Below, in pieces: positions 15,921 to 23,752 of a DNA stretch of 64,000 nt. The position numbers and the translations under genes were made by a program. Where the stretch lies: NCBI GenBank assembly GCA_963791425.1, contig CAWBSE010000007.1:30009-94008 (forward strand). Reading direction: 5' to 3'. Position 1 is the stretch's first letter; each line of letters opens with the position of its first letter. This DNA comes from DATBLE01 sp963791425. Lineage in GTDB: Bacteria; Actinomycetota; Thermoleophilia; Gaiellales; Gaiellaceae. A model generated the notes under the pieces. That model searched no databases, was not told the origin of the DNA, and saw only the letters and a list, made by a program, of their open reading frames with translations.

Positions 15921-17362
15921 CCCGCTTCGGGGACGGCCGCCGCCCGCTCGGTCTGGGCGCGTGGCCTGCCGCTGAGCGTCAGCGCCGCGACCACGGCGCC
16001 GAGGAGGGCGAGCCCCGCGCCCGCCAGCAACGCGTGGTGGAAGCCGTCCAGGAACGCCGTGGGGTTCGGCTCCCCGGGCGTCACCGATGCAGCGACGATC
16101 GCGCCCATGAGCGCGATCCCCAGCGATCCGCCGACCTGCCGCATGCTGTTCAGCACCGCCGAGCCGACGCCGGCCTTGTCAGGCCGTACCGACTGCATCG
16201 CCGCGGCCGTGGTCGGGGGCATCGCCGCGGCCATCCCGATGCCGCCGAGTACCATCGCGGGCAACAGGTTCCAGAAGCTCTCGTGCGCGCCCACGCGCGA
16301 AAAGAGGATCAGCGACCCCGTCAGAACGAGCATTCCTCCGACCACGAACGGCCGGGCCCCGTACCGGTCTGACAGCCGGCCGGTCTGCGGCGCCAGGAGG
16401 ATGATCAGAACCGTCCACGGCAGGAACGAGGCGCCTGCCTGGATCGGTGAGTAGCCGAGCACGTGCTGGAGGTAGAGCGAGACATAGAAGAAGACGCCGA
16501 ACATCGCGAGGCCGACGAGCAGCATCACCGCGTTCGCGCCGGAGAAGCCCTTGTTGCGGAACAGGCCGAGCTCGAGCATCGGCAGCCGCTGGTAGTGCTC
16601 GAGCAGGAGGAAGGCGGTGAGCGAGACGGCCGCGATGCCGAATGCGACCAGGATCCGCGTGGACGTCCAGCCGTGACCGTTGCCCTCGATCAGGGCGTAG
16701 GTGAGCGAGAAGAGGCCGATCGTCGACGTGACGAGCCCCGGAATGTCGGGTCGCTGCTCGCTCGAGGTGTCTCGCGACTCGTCGATGAACAGGTAGGCGG
16801 CGACGATGCCGGCGATGCCCACCGGGATGTTGATGAAGAAGATCCAGCTCCAGTTGAGCCGCTCGGTGATCAGGCCGCCGACCAGCGGGCCGATTGCCAG
16901 GGCAAGTGCGGACACACCGGCCCAGATGCCGATCGCCGTGCCGCGCTGGCGCGCCGGGAACGTCGCGACGATGATCGACAGCGTCGCGGGGTTCATCAGG
17001 GCGGCGCCGACGCCCTGGACGACCCTGGCGCCGATGAGCACCTCGGGGCCGTTCGCGAGCCCGCAGAGAAACGACGAGCCGATGAAGATCAGGAGACCGA
17101 TGACGAAGATCCGGCGCCGGCCGAAGAGGTCGGCGAGCTTCCCGCCGGTGAGCATGAAGGCGCCGAACGTCAGCGCGTAGCCCGCCACGACCCACTCGAG
17201 CTCGGACGTCTGGAGGTGCAGGTCGTCCTGGATCGTGGGCAGCGCCACGTTCACGATCGTGTTGTCGAGCATGATCATGAACAGGCCGAAGGAGACGGCC
17301 GCAAGCGTCCACCACTTGCGGTGCTCGGAGTTCACCGCGCTGGCCAGGATCTTCGCGCGCAT
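15917..17362 (-). CDS. MFS drug efflux transporter (DHA2/EmrB-QacA type)
   Basis: The 481-residue protein has about 14 membrane helices. DHA2 features are FMIMLDNTIVNVALPTIQDDL in helix 1 (motif D1), GGKLADLFGRRRIF as the motif A loop, GVGAALMNPATLSII, and WRWIFFINIPVG-like WSWIFFINIPVG (motif C region). It should export hydrophobic or cationic compounds using the proton gradient. It is followed by and overlaps tetR. The upstream gap to scoB is negative: the candidate operator at 17365-17378 overlaps the 3' end of scoB. Confidence 0.93.
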   Translation of the reverse strand: MRAKILASAVNSEHRKWWTLAAVSFGLFMIMLDNTIVNVALPTIQDDLHLQTSELEWVVAGYALTFGAFMLTGGKLADLFGRRRIFVIGLLIFIGSSFLCGLANGPEVLIGARVVQGVGAALMNPATLSIIVATFPARQRGTAIGIWAGVSALALAIGPLVGGLITERLNWSWIFFINIPVGIAGIVAAYLFIDESRDTSSEQRPDIPGLVTSTIGLFSLTYALIEGNGHGWTSTRILVAFGIAAVSLTAFLLLEHYQRLPMLELGLFRNKGFSGANAVMLLVGLAMFGVFFYVSLYLQHVLGYSPIQAGASFLPWTVLIILLAPQTGRLSDRYGARPFVVGGMLVLTGSLILFSRVGAHESFWNLLPAMVLGGIGMAAAMPPTTAAAMQSVRPDKAGVGSAVLNSMRQVGGSLGIALMGAIVAASVTPGEPNPTAFLDGFHHALLAGAGLALLGAVVAALTLSGRPRAQTERAAAVPEAG

Positions 17363-17364
17363 AG

Positions 17365-17378
17365 TTAGTACGCGCTAA
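17365..17378. promoter_or_regulatory. inverted repeat ahead of the MFS-tetR operon
   Basis: TTAG and CTAA flank six bases (TTAGTACGCGCTAA), three bases before the MFS start codon. TetR repressors of efflux genes commonly bind short inverted repeats here. The site overlaps the scoB stop codon, so the promoter would lie within scoB. Confidence 0.4.
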
Positions 17379-18010
17379 GTTACCACGAACGCGGCGCCGG
17401 TCTTCTCCCGGATCTCGTCGACCGTCACGTCCGGGGCGAGCTCGATCAACTCGAGGCCCGCTCCGCCCGGGAGCACGTCGAACACGCACAGGTCGGTGAT
17501 GATCCGGTCGACGCAGCGGCGGCCGGTGAGCGGCAGCGTGCAGGCGGCGAGGATCTTCTGGTCGCCGTTTCGGGCGACGTGCTCCATCGTCACGACCACG
17601 CGCTTCGCGCCGACGACGATGTCCATCGCGCCGCCCATCCCCTTCACCAGCTTCCCGGGGATCATGTAATTCGCGATCGAGCCCTCCTGGTCGACCTGCA
17701 TCGCGCCGAGGATCGAGAGATCGATGTGGCCGCCGCGGATCATCCCGAACGACTCCGCGGAGGAGAAGAACGACGCACCGGGCTGCAGCGTGACGAGCTC
17801 CTTGCCCGCGTTGATCAGGTCGGGGTCGACCTCGTCCTCGGTGGGGTAGGGGCCGACGCCGAGGATGCCGTTCTCGGAGTGGAGGATCACCTCGATCTCG
17901 GGCGGTATGTAGTTGGCGACGAGGGTCGGCATGCCGATGCCGAGGTTGACCACGTCGCCGTCGTGGAGCTCCTGGACGGCGCGGCGGATGATCCCTTCGC
18001 GGTCGAGCAC
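17375..18010 (-). CDS. scoB: succinyl-CoA:3-ketoacid CoA-transferase subunit B
   Basis: The 211-residue protein starts at GTG 18010, sharing one base with the scoA stop. The catalytic Glu lies in ILHSENGILGVGP, the SCOT-B/AtoA signature. Other motifs are NLGIGMPTLVANYIP, IRGGHIDLSILGAMQVD and KGMGGAMDIV. With subunit A it moves CoA between succinate (or acetate) and acetoacetate in ketone body or fatty-acid use. The CoA donor cannot be fixed from sequence. Confidence 0.93.
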   Translation of the reverse strand: MLDREGIIRRAVQELHDGDVVNLGIGMPTLVANYIPPEIEVILHSENGILGVGPYPTEDEVDPDLINAGKELVTLQPGASFFSSAESFGMIRGGHIDLSILGAMQVDQEGSIANYMIPGKLVKGMGGAMDIVVGAKRVVVTMEHVARNGDQKILAACTLPLTGRRCVDRIITDLCVFDVLPGGAGLELIELAPDVTVDEIREKTGAAFVVT

Positions 18011-18720
18011 TACCCCTCCCTCACCGTGCGGCGCTCGATCCGCTTCTCGCGGGGCGCGACGACGATGCGGTTCACGTACAGCGCCGGCGTCTGGATGCTT
18101 TCGGGGTCGAGCTCGCCCGGCTCGACGAGCTCCTCGACCTCGGCGATGCAGACGCGGCCCGCGGTGGCGGCCATCGGGTTGAAGTTGCGCGCGGAGCGGT
18201 GGTAGACGAGGTTCCCGAGCCGGTCGCCCTTCCAGGCGGCGACGAGCGAGAAGTCCCCGACGATCCCCTCCTCGAGCACGTACTCCTTGCCGTCGAAGAC
18301 GCGCGACTCCTTGCCCTCCGCGACGAGCGTGCCTGCGCCCGCCGGGGTGAAGAACGCCGGGATGCCCGCGCCGCCGGCGCGCATGCGCTCGGCGAGCGTG
18401 CCCTGCGGGACGAGGTCGACCTCGAGCTCGCCGGAGAGGTACTGCCGCTCGAACTCGGCGTTCTCGCCGACGTACGACGAGACCATCTTCCGGATCCGGC
18501 GGTCGCCGAGCAGGATCCCCAGGCCCCAGTCGTCGACGCCGCAGTTGTTCGAGACGACGGTCAGGTCGGTCGCCCCGCTGCGGCTGAGCGCACCGATCAG
18601 GTTCTCCGGGATCCCGCAGAGCCCGAACCCGCCGACGATCAGCGTCGCGCCGTCGGCGATGTCGCGAACCGCCTCGTCGGCGGAGGCAATGACCTTGTCG
18701 ATCATCGGATGCGCGATCAT
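18010..18720 (-). CDS. scoA: succinyl-CoA:3-ketoacid CoA-transferase subunit A
   Basis: The 236-residue protein begins near ATG 18720. Its motifs are LIVGGFGLCGIPENLI (CoA-binding glycine-rich segment), NNCGVDDWGLGILL, GIPAFFTPAGAGT, and YHRSARNFNPMAATAG, all typical of SCOT/AtoD subunit A. It is translated ahead of scoB with a one-base overlap. It is divergent from nadE, and a long inverted repeat lies in the 36-base gap, so both genes may be controlled by one regulator. Confidence 0.93.
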   Translation of the reverse strand: MIAHPMIDKVIASADEAVRDIADGATLIVGGFGLCGIPENLIGALSRSGATDLTVVSNNCGVDDWGLGILLGDRRIRKMVSSYVGENAEFERQYLSGELEVDLVPQGTLAERMRAGGAGIPAFFTPAGAGTLVAEGKESRVFDGKEYVLEEGIVGDFSLVAAWKGDRLGNLVYHRSARNFNPMAATAGRVCIAEVEELVEPGELDPESIQTPALYVNRIVVAPREKRIERRTVREG

Positions 18721-18729
18721 AGTAGACTG

Positions 18730-18754
18730 AGTTTTCGCCTACGAGGCGTAAACT
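18730..18754. promoter_or_regulatory. inverted repeat between scoA and nadE
   Basis: Arms of 11 bases (18730-18740 and 18744-18754), with one mismatch, flank ACG; the core is CGCCT-ACG-AGGCG. It fills most of the 36-base gap between the divergent genes and ends two bases before the nadE ATG. This is a good geometry for a dimeric repressor acting on nadE, scoA or both. Confidence 0.5.
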
Positions 18755-18756
18755 TG

Positions 18757-20367
18757 ATGAGACTCGCACTGGCACAGATCAACACGGTCGTCGGCGACCT
18801 GGACGGGAACCGGGCGCTGATCCTCGCGCGGCTCGACGAGGCACGGGCGGCCGGCGCCGAGCTCGTGCTCTTCCCCGAGCTCGCGGTCACGGGGTATCCG
18901 CCCGAGGACCTTCTGCTGCGGCCGGCGTTCGTGCGGGCGGCGCGGCGGTCGCTGGAGGAGATCGCGGCGGCCACGCCGGATGGTGTGACCGCGCTCATCG
19001 GCGTCCCCTGGCTCGACGGTGCGTTGTACAACGCGTGTGCGGTCTGCACGGGCGGCGAGGTGACGGCGGTCTACCGCAAGCAGCTGCTCCCGAACTACGG
19101 GGTGTTCGACGAAAAGCGCTACTTCGAGCCGGGCGACGCGCTCGTGACGCTGCCGATCGGAGGCTCGCTCGTCGGCGTGACGGTGTGCGAGGACATGTGG
19201 CAGCCGGGGCCGCCGGCCGCGGGGCTGGCCCAGATGGGAGTGCAGCTCATCGTCAACCTGTCGGCCTCCCCGTTCCACGTCGGCAAGGACCGCGAGCGCG
19301 AGGCGCTCTTCGCCGAGCGGGCCCGTGAGACATCGGCGCTCGTCGCGCTGGTCAACGCGGTCGGCGGCCAGGACGAGCTCGTCTTCGACGGCCACTCGGT
19401 CGTGCTCGGCCCGGACGGCGAGGCGCTCGCGCGGGCTCCGGGATTCGAGGAGGCGCTGCTGGTCGTCGACGTCGACCCGGCTGCGGGCCGGGCGGTAGGG
19501 CCGATCGCGCCCCTCGTGGACGACCTCGAGCAGATGCGGCTCGCGCTCGAGCTCGGGCTGCGCGACTACGTCGACAAGAACGGCTTCCGCGACATCGTCG
19601 TCGGGCTCTCGGGCGGGATCGACTCGGCGCTGACCGCAGCGCTCGCGGTCGAAGCGCTCGGCGCGGAGCGGGTGCACGGGGTGTCGATGCCGTCGCGGTT
19701 CTCGTCCGAAGGGACGCGCGGCGATGCGGCGCGACTGGCCGAGAGCCTCGGGATCGACTTCCGCGAGATCCCGATCGAGTCGGTGGTCGGCGACTTCGAG
19801 GGTGCGCTGGCGCCGAGCTTCGGCGACCGCCCGCGCGACCTGACCGAGGAGAACCTCCAGGCACGCGTGCGCGGGACGCTGCTGATGGCCCTGTCGAACA
19901 AGTTCGGCTGGCTCGTCGTCGCGACCGGGAACAAGTCGGAGCTCTCGGTCGGCTACGCCACGCTCTACGGGGACATGGCCGGCGGGTTCGCACTCCTGAA
20001 GGACGTGTTCAAGACGGACGTGTTCCGGCTGTCACGGCACCTGAACGACCGTGCCGGCCGCGAGCTGATCCCGGTGTCGATCATCGAGCGCCCGCCGTCG
20101 GCCGAGCTGCGCGAGGACCAGAAGGACGAGGATTCGCTCCCGCCCTACGACGAGCTCGATCGGGTGCTCGAGGCGTACGTCGAGCTCGACCGCTCCCGGG
20201 AGGAGCTGCTCGCCGACGGCTTCGACGCCGGGGTCGTCGACCGCGCCCTCGCGATGATCGACCGGGCCGAGTACAAGCGCCGCCAGGCCCCACCCGGTGT
20301 GAAGCTGCGCCCGAAAGCGTTCGGCCGCGACCGCCGCACGCCGATCACGAACCGCTGGCGCGGCTGA
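18757..20367 (+). CDS. nadE: glutamine-dependent NAD+ synthetase
   Basis: The 536-residue protein starts at ATG 18757, which aligns with the nitrilase N-terminus; the open frame continues upstream antisense to scoA. Residues 1-250 are the glutaminase domain with the Glu-Lys-Cys triad: FPELAVTGYPPEDL (Glu), YRKQLLPNYGVFDE (Lys) and VGVTVCEDMWQPG (Cys). Residues 265-536 are the synthetase domain with the PP-loop VVGLSGGIDSALTAALA, then ATGNKSELSVGYATLYGDMAGGFA. It converts deamido-NAD to NAD using glutamine. Palindrome site B starts 23 bases after its stop. Confidence 0.96.
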   Translation: MRLALAQINTVVGDLDGNRALILARLDEARAAGAELVLFPELAVTGYPPEDLLLRPAFVRAARRSLEEIAAATPDGVTALIGVPWLDGALYNACAVCTGGEVTAVYRKQLLPNYGVFDEKRYFEPGDALVTLPIGGSLVGVTVCEDMWQPGPPAAGLAQMGVQLIVNLSASPFHVGKDREREALFAERARETSALVALVNAVGGQDELVFDGHSVVLGPDGEALARAPGFEEALLVVDVDPAAGRAVGPIAPLVDDLEQMRLALELGLRDYVDKNGFRDIVVGLSGGIDSALTAALAVEALGAERVHGVSMPSRFSSEGTRGDAARLAESLGIDFREIPIESVVGDFEGALAPSFGDRPRDLTEENLQARVRGTLLMALSNKFGWLVVATGNKSELSVGYATLYGDMAGGFALLKDVFKTDVFRLSRHLNDRAGRELIPVSIIERPPSAELREDQKDEDSLPPYDELDRVLEAYVELDRSREELLADGFDAGVVDRALAMIDRAEYKRRQAPPGVKLRPKAFGRDRRTPITNRWRG

Positions 20368-20389
20368 CCAAGAGCCGCAGCGAGGGTTC

Positions 20390-20462
20390 TTAACCGTGCC
20401 TGGCACGGTTAACGGGCCACCGTGAGCGCCCGGTCTTAACAGTGCCTGGCACGGTTAAGACC
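20390..20462. repeat. palindromic repeat pair (site B), 46-bp period
   Basis: Copies lie at 20390-20412 (perfect, arm TTAACCGTGCC, central T) and 20436-20458 (arms TTAACAGTGCC and GGCACGGTTAA, one mismatch). The second extends outward by GGTC/GACC to 20432-20462. Start-to-start distance is exactly 46. The pair sits between convergent nadE and mug. The second copy contains the mug stop codon. It shares its arms with sites A and C. Confidence 0.95.
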
Positions 20463-20961
20463 GCACGAGCCCTCGGAGCTCGCTGAACCACCGGAGCCGC
20501 TCGGCGTACGGCACCGCGGCGTTCGCCGGTGACGTCGACGGGAGGACGAACAGGGCGGTCTCGCCGAGGCGCCGTTCCTGCAGGCCGTGATCCGGACGCT
20601 CTCGAAACGGGCCTCGGTATGCCTCCTTGCCGACGAACGCGAACACCCGCGGGCGGAGTTCGACACAAAGCGCGGCGAGTCGCTCCGCGGCGCCGGCGAA
20701 ATCACCGGCTCGCAGGTCGCTCGACCCGGGCGTCGTCCGCGGCGCGGCGTTCGTCAGGCCGATGCCCCACTGCAGCACCTCGAACTGCTCGGCGGGCGCG
20801 ACCAGCCGCGGCGTGAAACCCGCGTCGAGCAACAGCCGCCAGAAGTCGTTGCGCGGGTTGGCGAAATGAGCCGCCGCCGCCGCAGACACGCGCCCGGGGT
20901 TGATCCCGCAGAAGACAACGGCCAGATCCGGGGCGAGGACGTCCGGTACGGCGCTCTTCAA
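20455..20961 (-). CDS. mug: G/U mismatch-specific DNA glycosylase (UDG family 2)
   Basis: The 168-residue protein has family 2 UDG motifs: motif A is VVFCGINPGRVSAAAAAHFANPRNDFW, with the Asn of GINPG, and motif B is FVLPSTSPANAAVPY. It removes uracil or ethenocytosine mispaired with guanine. It ends in VRS and a TAA that lie inside palindrome copy 20436-20462, so the repeat supplies the last codons and the stop. It follows a 66-residue gene with a 26-base gap on the same strand. Confidence 0.92.
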   Translation of the reverse strand: MKSAVPDVLAPDLAVVFCGINPGRVSAAAAAHFANPRNDFWRLLLDAGFTPRLVAPAEQFEVLQWGIGLTNAAPRTTPGSSDLRAGDFAGAAERLAALCVELRPRVFAFVGKEAYRGPFRERPDHGLQERRLGETALFVLPSTSPANAAVPYAERLRWFSELRGLVRS

Positions 20962-20987
20962 CGCCGCTTGACCCGCCGGGCCCGAAC

Positions 20988-21188
20988 CTACGCCGCTTCG
21001 ACCTCCGGGAGATCGCCCGGCCTGCCGTCGCGCTGGTGTTCCTCGAAGAGCTTGACCAGCTGCTCCCCGAGCAACCCACCGCTCCGACGGTCGGGCTCGG
21101 TCTCCCGGATCACCGAGACCGTGCTTTCACGGTCCCCGTACAAACGGGTGTAGCACTCGGACTCGCTCAGGGGCCGGAGCCTCGTCAC
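20988..21188 (-). CDS. small conserved-looking hypothetical protein (66 aa)
   Basis: A GTG start at 21188 gives VTRLRPLSESECYTRLYG at the N-terminus, a middle segment ESTVSVIRETEPDRRSGG, and a helical end (LLGEQLVKLFEEHQRDG). The length and the start LRPLSE-ECY resemble small proteins that I associate with actinobacterial genomes, but I cannot name a family. It lies directly upstream of mug, probably in one transcript, and is divergent from the OsmC gene. Confidence 0.65.
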   Translation of the reverse strand: MTRLRPLSESECYTRLYGDRESTVSVIRETEPDRRSGGLLGEQLVKLFEEHQRDGRPGDLPEVEAA

Positions 21189-21236
21189 GCGCTGAACGTA
21201 GCTGCCGGACCGGACGGACCCGCTAGGTTCTGCCGC

Positions 21237-21632
21237 ATGGCTGAGCCGAAACCGAGGGTGTTCGAGTTCGCAGCGTCGTACGACGGCGCGGGGCGCATCA
21301 CCGCCAAGGACGAGAGCACCACCGTCCCCGAGACCTGGGCACCCGAGCACCTCGTGCTCGGCGGACTCGTCGACTGCTCGCTGACCAGCCTCCGCTACCA
21401 CGCCGAGCGCGCCGGCGTGGAGGACGTGACCGCCCACGGCGAGGCGTCCGGCACCGTCACGCGACGCGACTCCGACGGCCGCTTTGCCTTCGTCGACATC
21501 GAGGTCACGCTCACCGTGAAACTCACCCCGCCGCCCGACGACATTCCCGCGCTGCTGGCCAAAGCCGAGCGCGACTGCTTCGTCGGCGCGTCGCTCACCG
21601 CAAAGCCGCACTACACCTGGGAGGTCACGTGA
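21237..21632 (+). CDS. OsmC/Ohr-family protein
   Basis: The 131-residue protein starts at ATG 21237. The OsmC fold is supported by WAPEHLVLGGLVDCSLTSLRYHAERAG, which carries the first conserved Cys after the GG, and by AERDCFVGASLTAKPHYTW, which carries the second Cys. These two thiols reduce organic or other peroxides. Its stop overlaps the GTG of the epimerase gene (21629-21632). Confidence 0.88.
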   Translation: MAEPKPRVFEFAASYDGAGRITAKDESTTVPETWAPEHLVLGGLVDCSLTSLRYHAERAGVEDVTAHGEASGTVTRRDSDGRFAFVDIEVTLTVKLTPPPDDIPALLAKAERDCFVGASLTAKPHYTWEVT

Positions 21633-22594
21633 AGCTGCTCCTGATCGGAGGTCCGAAGTTCGTCGGCTACGCCCTGATCGAGGCCGCGCTCGCCCGCGGC
21701 CACGAGATCACCACCTTCAACCGCGGCCAGACGAACGCCGACCTCTTCCCGGAGATCGAGAAGCTGCACGGCGACCGCGACGGCGGGCTCGCCGTCCTCG
21801 AGGGCCGCACCTGGGATGCCGTCATCGACACGAGCGGATACGTCCCGCGCCACGTCCGCGACTCGGCGCAGGCGCTCGCCGGCTCGGCCGGCCGCTACGT
21901 CTTCGTCTCGTCGATCTCGTACTACGGCGACTACCACGCGCCGCGGGTCGAGAGCGACCCGCCCGAGCAGCTCGCCGAAGGCGCGCCCGACGACCGCCTG
22001 GCCGATGACTACTCGAACTACGGCGCGCTGAAGGCACTCTGCGAGCAGGAGGCCGAACGCGCCTTCGGCGACCGGGCGATCCTCGTCCGACCGGGCCTGA
22101 TCGTCGGGCCGAACGACCCGACCGACCGCTTCACGTACTGGCCACGCCGCGTCGAGCGCGGAGGGCCGATCCTCGCGCCCGCACCGCCCGAGGGGCCCCT
22201 GCAGATGATCGACGTCCGCGACCTCGCCGACTGGATGCTCCGTCTCGTCGAGGACGAACGCTCGGGCGCGTTCAACGCGACCTCCCCACCCGGCGCGCTC
22301 ACGTTCGAATCGATGCTCCAGGCCTGCGGCGCGAGCGACGTCGTCTGGGCGAGCGAGGAGTTCCTCCTCGAACAGGGCGTCGAGGGCTGGAGCGATGTTC
22401 CCTGCTGGATCCCGTCGACCGAGCCTCTCGGGTCGTACTTCCAGCTCGTCCCCGTCGACCGCGCGGTCGAGGCCGGGCTCACGTTCCGGCCGCTCGCCGA
22501 GACCGCACGCGACGTCCCCGAGTGGACAGGCAAGGCCGGCCTTCCCGCAGAGCGCGAAGCAGAGTTGCTCGCCGCGTGGAAGGCTGCGACATGA
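21629..22594 (+). CDS. NAD-dependent epimerase/dehydratase (SDR family)
   Basis: The 321-residue protein starts at GTG 21629. The nucleotide-binding start is LLLIGGPKFVGYALIEAAL, a variant of GxxGxxG. The catalytic site is SSISYYGD then YSNYGALK (YxxxK). The PGLIVGPNDPTDRFTYW segment is typical of extended SDRs. The C-terminus (TFRPLAETARDVPEW) resembles the RNA-binding-protein-like epimerases of plants and actinobacteria. The substrate is unknown. It overlaps the next gene (ATGA at 22591-22594). Confidence 0.85.
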   Translation: MKLLLIGGPKFVGYALIEAALARGHEITTFNRGQTNADLFPEIEKLHGDRDGGLAVLEGRTWDAVIDTSGYVPRHVRDSAQALAGSAGRYVFVSSISYYGDYHAPRVESDPPEQLAEGAPDDRLADDYSNYGALKALCEQEAERAFGDRAILVRPGLIVGPNDPTDRFTYWPRRVERGGPILAPAPPEGPLQMIDVRDLADWMLRLVEDERSGAFNATSPPGALTFESMLQACGASDVVWASEEFLLEQGVEGWSDVPCWIPSTEPLGSYFQLVPVDRAVEAGLTFRPLAETARDVPEWTGKAGLPAEREAELLAAWKAAT

Positions 22595-23752
22595 CCTTCG
22601 ACGTCGCCGCCGTCCGCGCCCGGTTCAGCGCACTCGACCGCGACCTGGTCTTCTTCGACGCCCCCGGCGGCTCGCAGGTGCCGGACGAGGTGATCGACGC
22701 GGTCTCGAACTACTACCGCACCTCGAACGCGAACACGAGCGGCCCGTACGAGACCAGCCGCCGCACCGAGGCGCTCGACGCCCGGGCGCGCGAGACCGCC
22801 GGCCGCTTCCTCGGCTGCGCCTTCGACGAGACCGTCTTCGGCCCGAACATGACGACGCTGAGCTTCGCTCTGTCGCGCACCGTCGGCCGCGAGTTCAAGG
22901 CGGGCGACGAGATCATCTGCACCAAGCTCGACCACGACGCCAACGTGTCGCCCTGGCTCGAGCTCGCGCACGACAAGGGCCTGACCGTCCGGTTCGTCGA
23001 CATCAACGAGGACACGACCCTCGACCTCGACGACCTCCAGCGGCAGCTGACCGACCGCACGCGCGTCGTCGCGTTCCCGGTCGCGTCGAACGCGGTCGGC
23101 ACGCTCACCGACGTCCGCCGCATCGCCGACCTCGCCCACGAGGCGGGCGCGCTCGCCTGGGCAGACGCCGTGCACTACGCGCCGCACGGGCCGATCGACG
23201 TCGCGCAACTCGGCGTCGACGTGCTGATCTGCTCGCCGTACAAGTACTTCGGGCCGCACCTCGGCATCGCCTACGGGCGCCGCGAGCTGCTCGAGTCGTG
23301 GCGGCCGTACAAGGTGCGACCCGCGCCGATGAAGCCGCTCGGCAAGCGCTTCGAGACCGGCACGCTCGCGTACGAGCTGCTCGCCGGGTTCGTCGCCGCG
23401 GTCGAGTACATCGACTCGATCGGGTGGGACGACGATCGTCGCGTGGGAGACGGCGCTCGGCGAGCAGTTCCTCGGCGGGCTGCCGCCGTCGGTGAAGCTC
23501 CACGGGCGGCCCGGGATGGACGGCCGCGTGCCGACCTTCGCGTTCTCGGTCGACGGGCTGTCCGCGGAGGAGGCCGCGTCGCGCCTCGGCGAGCGGGGCT
23601 TCGCGGTCTGGTGGGGCAACTACTACGCGCTCGAGGTGATGAAGCGGCTCGGGCTGGAGGACGACGGCGGCGCGGTGCGCGTCGGCTTCGTCCACTACAA
23701 CACGGCCGAAGAGGTCGACCGGCTGCTCGGCGAGCTCGCGCGGCTGGAGTGA
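22591..23752 (+). pseudogene. cysteine desulfurase-like class V aminotransferase, one frameshift
   Basis: Residues 1-280 read in frame from ATG 22591: FFDAPGGSQVPDEVI, LDHDANVSPWLELA, WADAVHYAPHGPID, and the PLP-lysine segment VLICSPYKYFGPHLG. Near 23430 the frame shifts by one base. The remaining part then continues (IVAWETALGEQFLGGLP, then ORF 23492-23752) through WGNYYALEVMKRLGL to the stop at 23752. This matches the SufS/NifS-like 'cysteine desulfurase family protein' type, which often lacks a clear active-site Cys loop. The single shift may be a sequencing indel, because both sides are well conserved. Confidence 0.8.
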
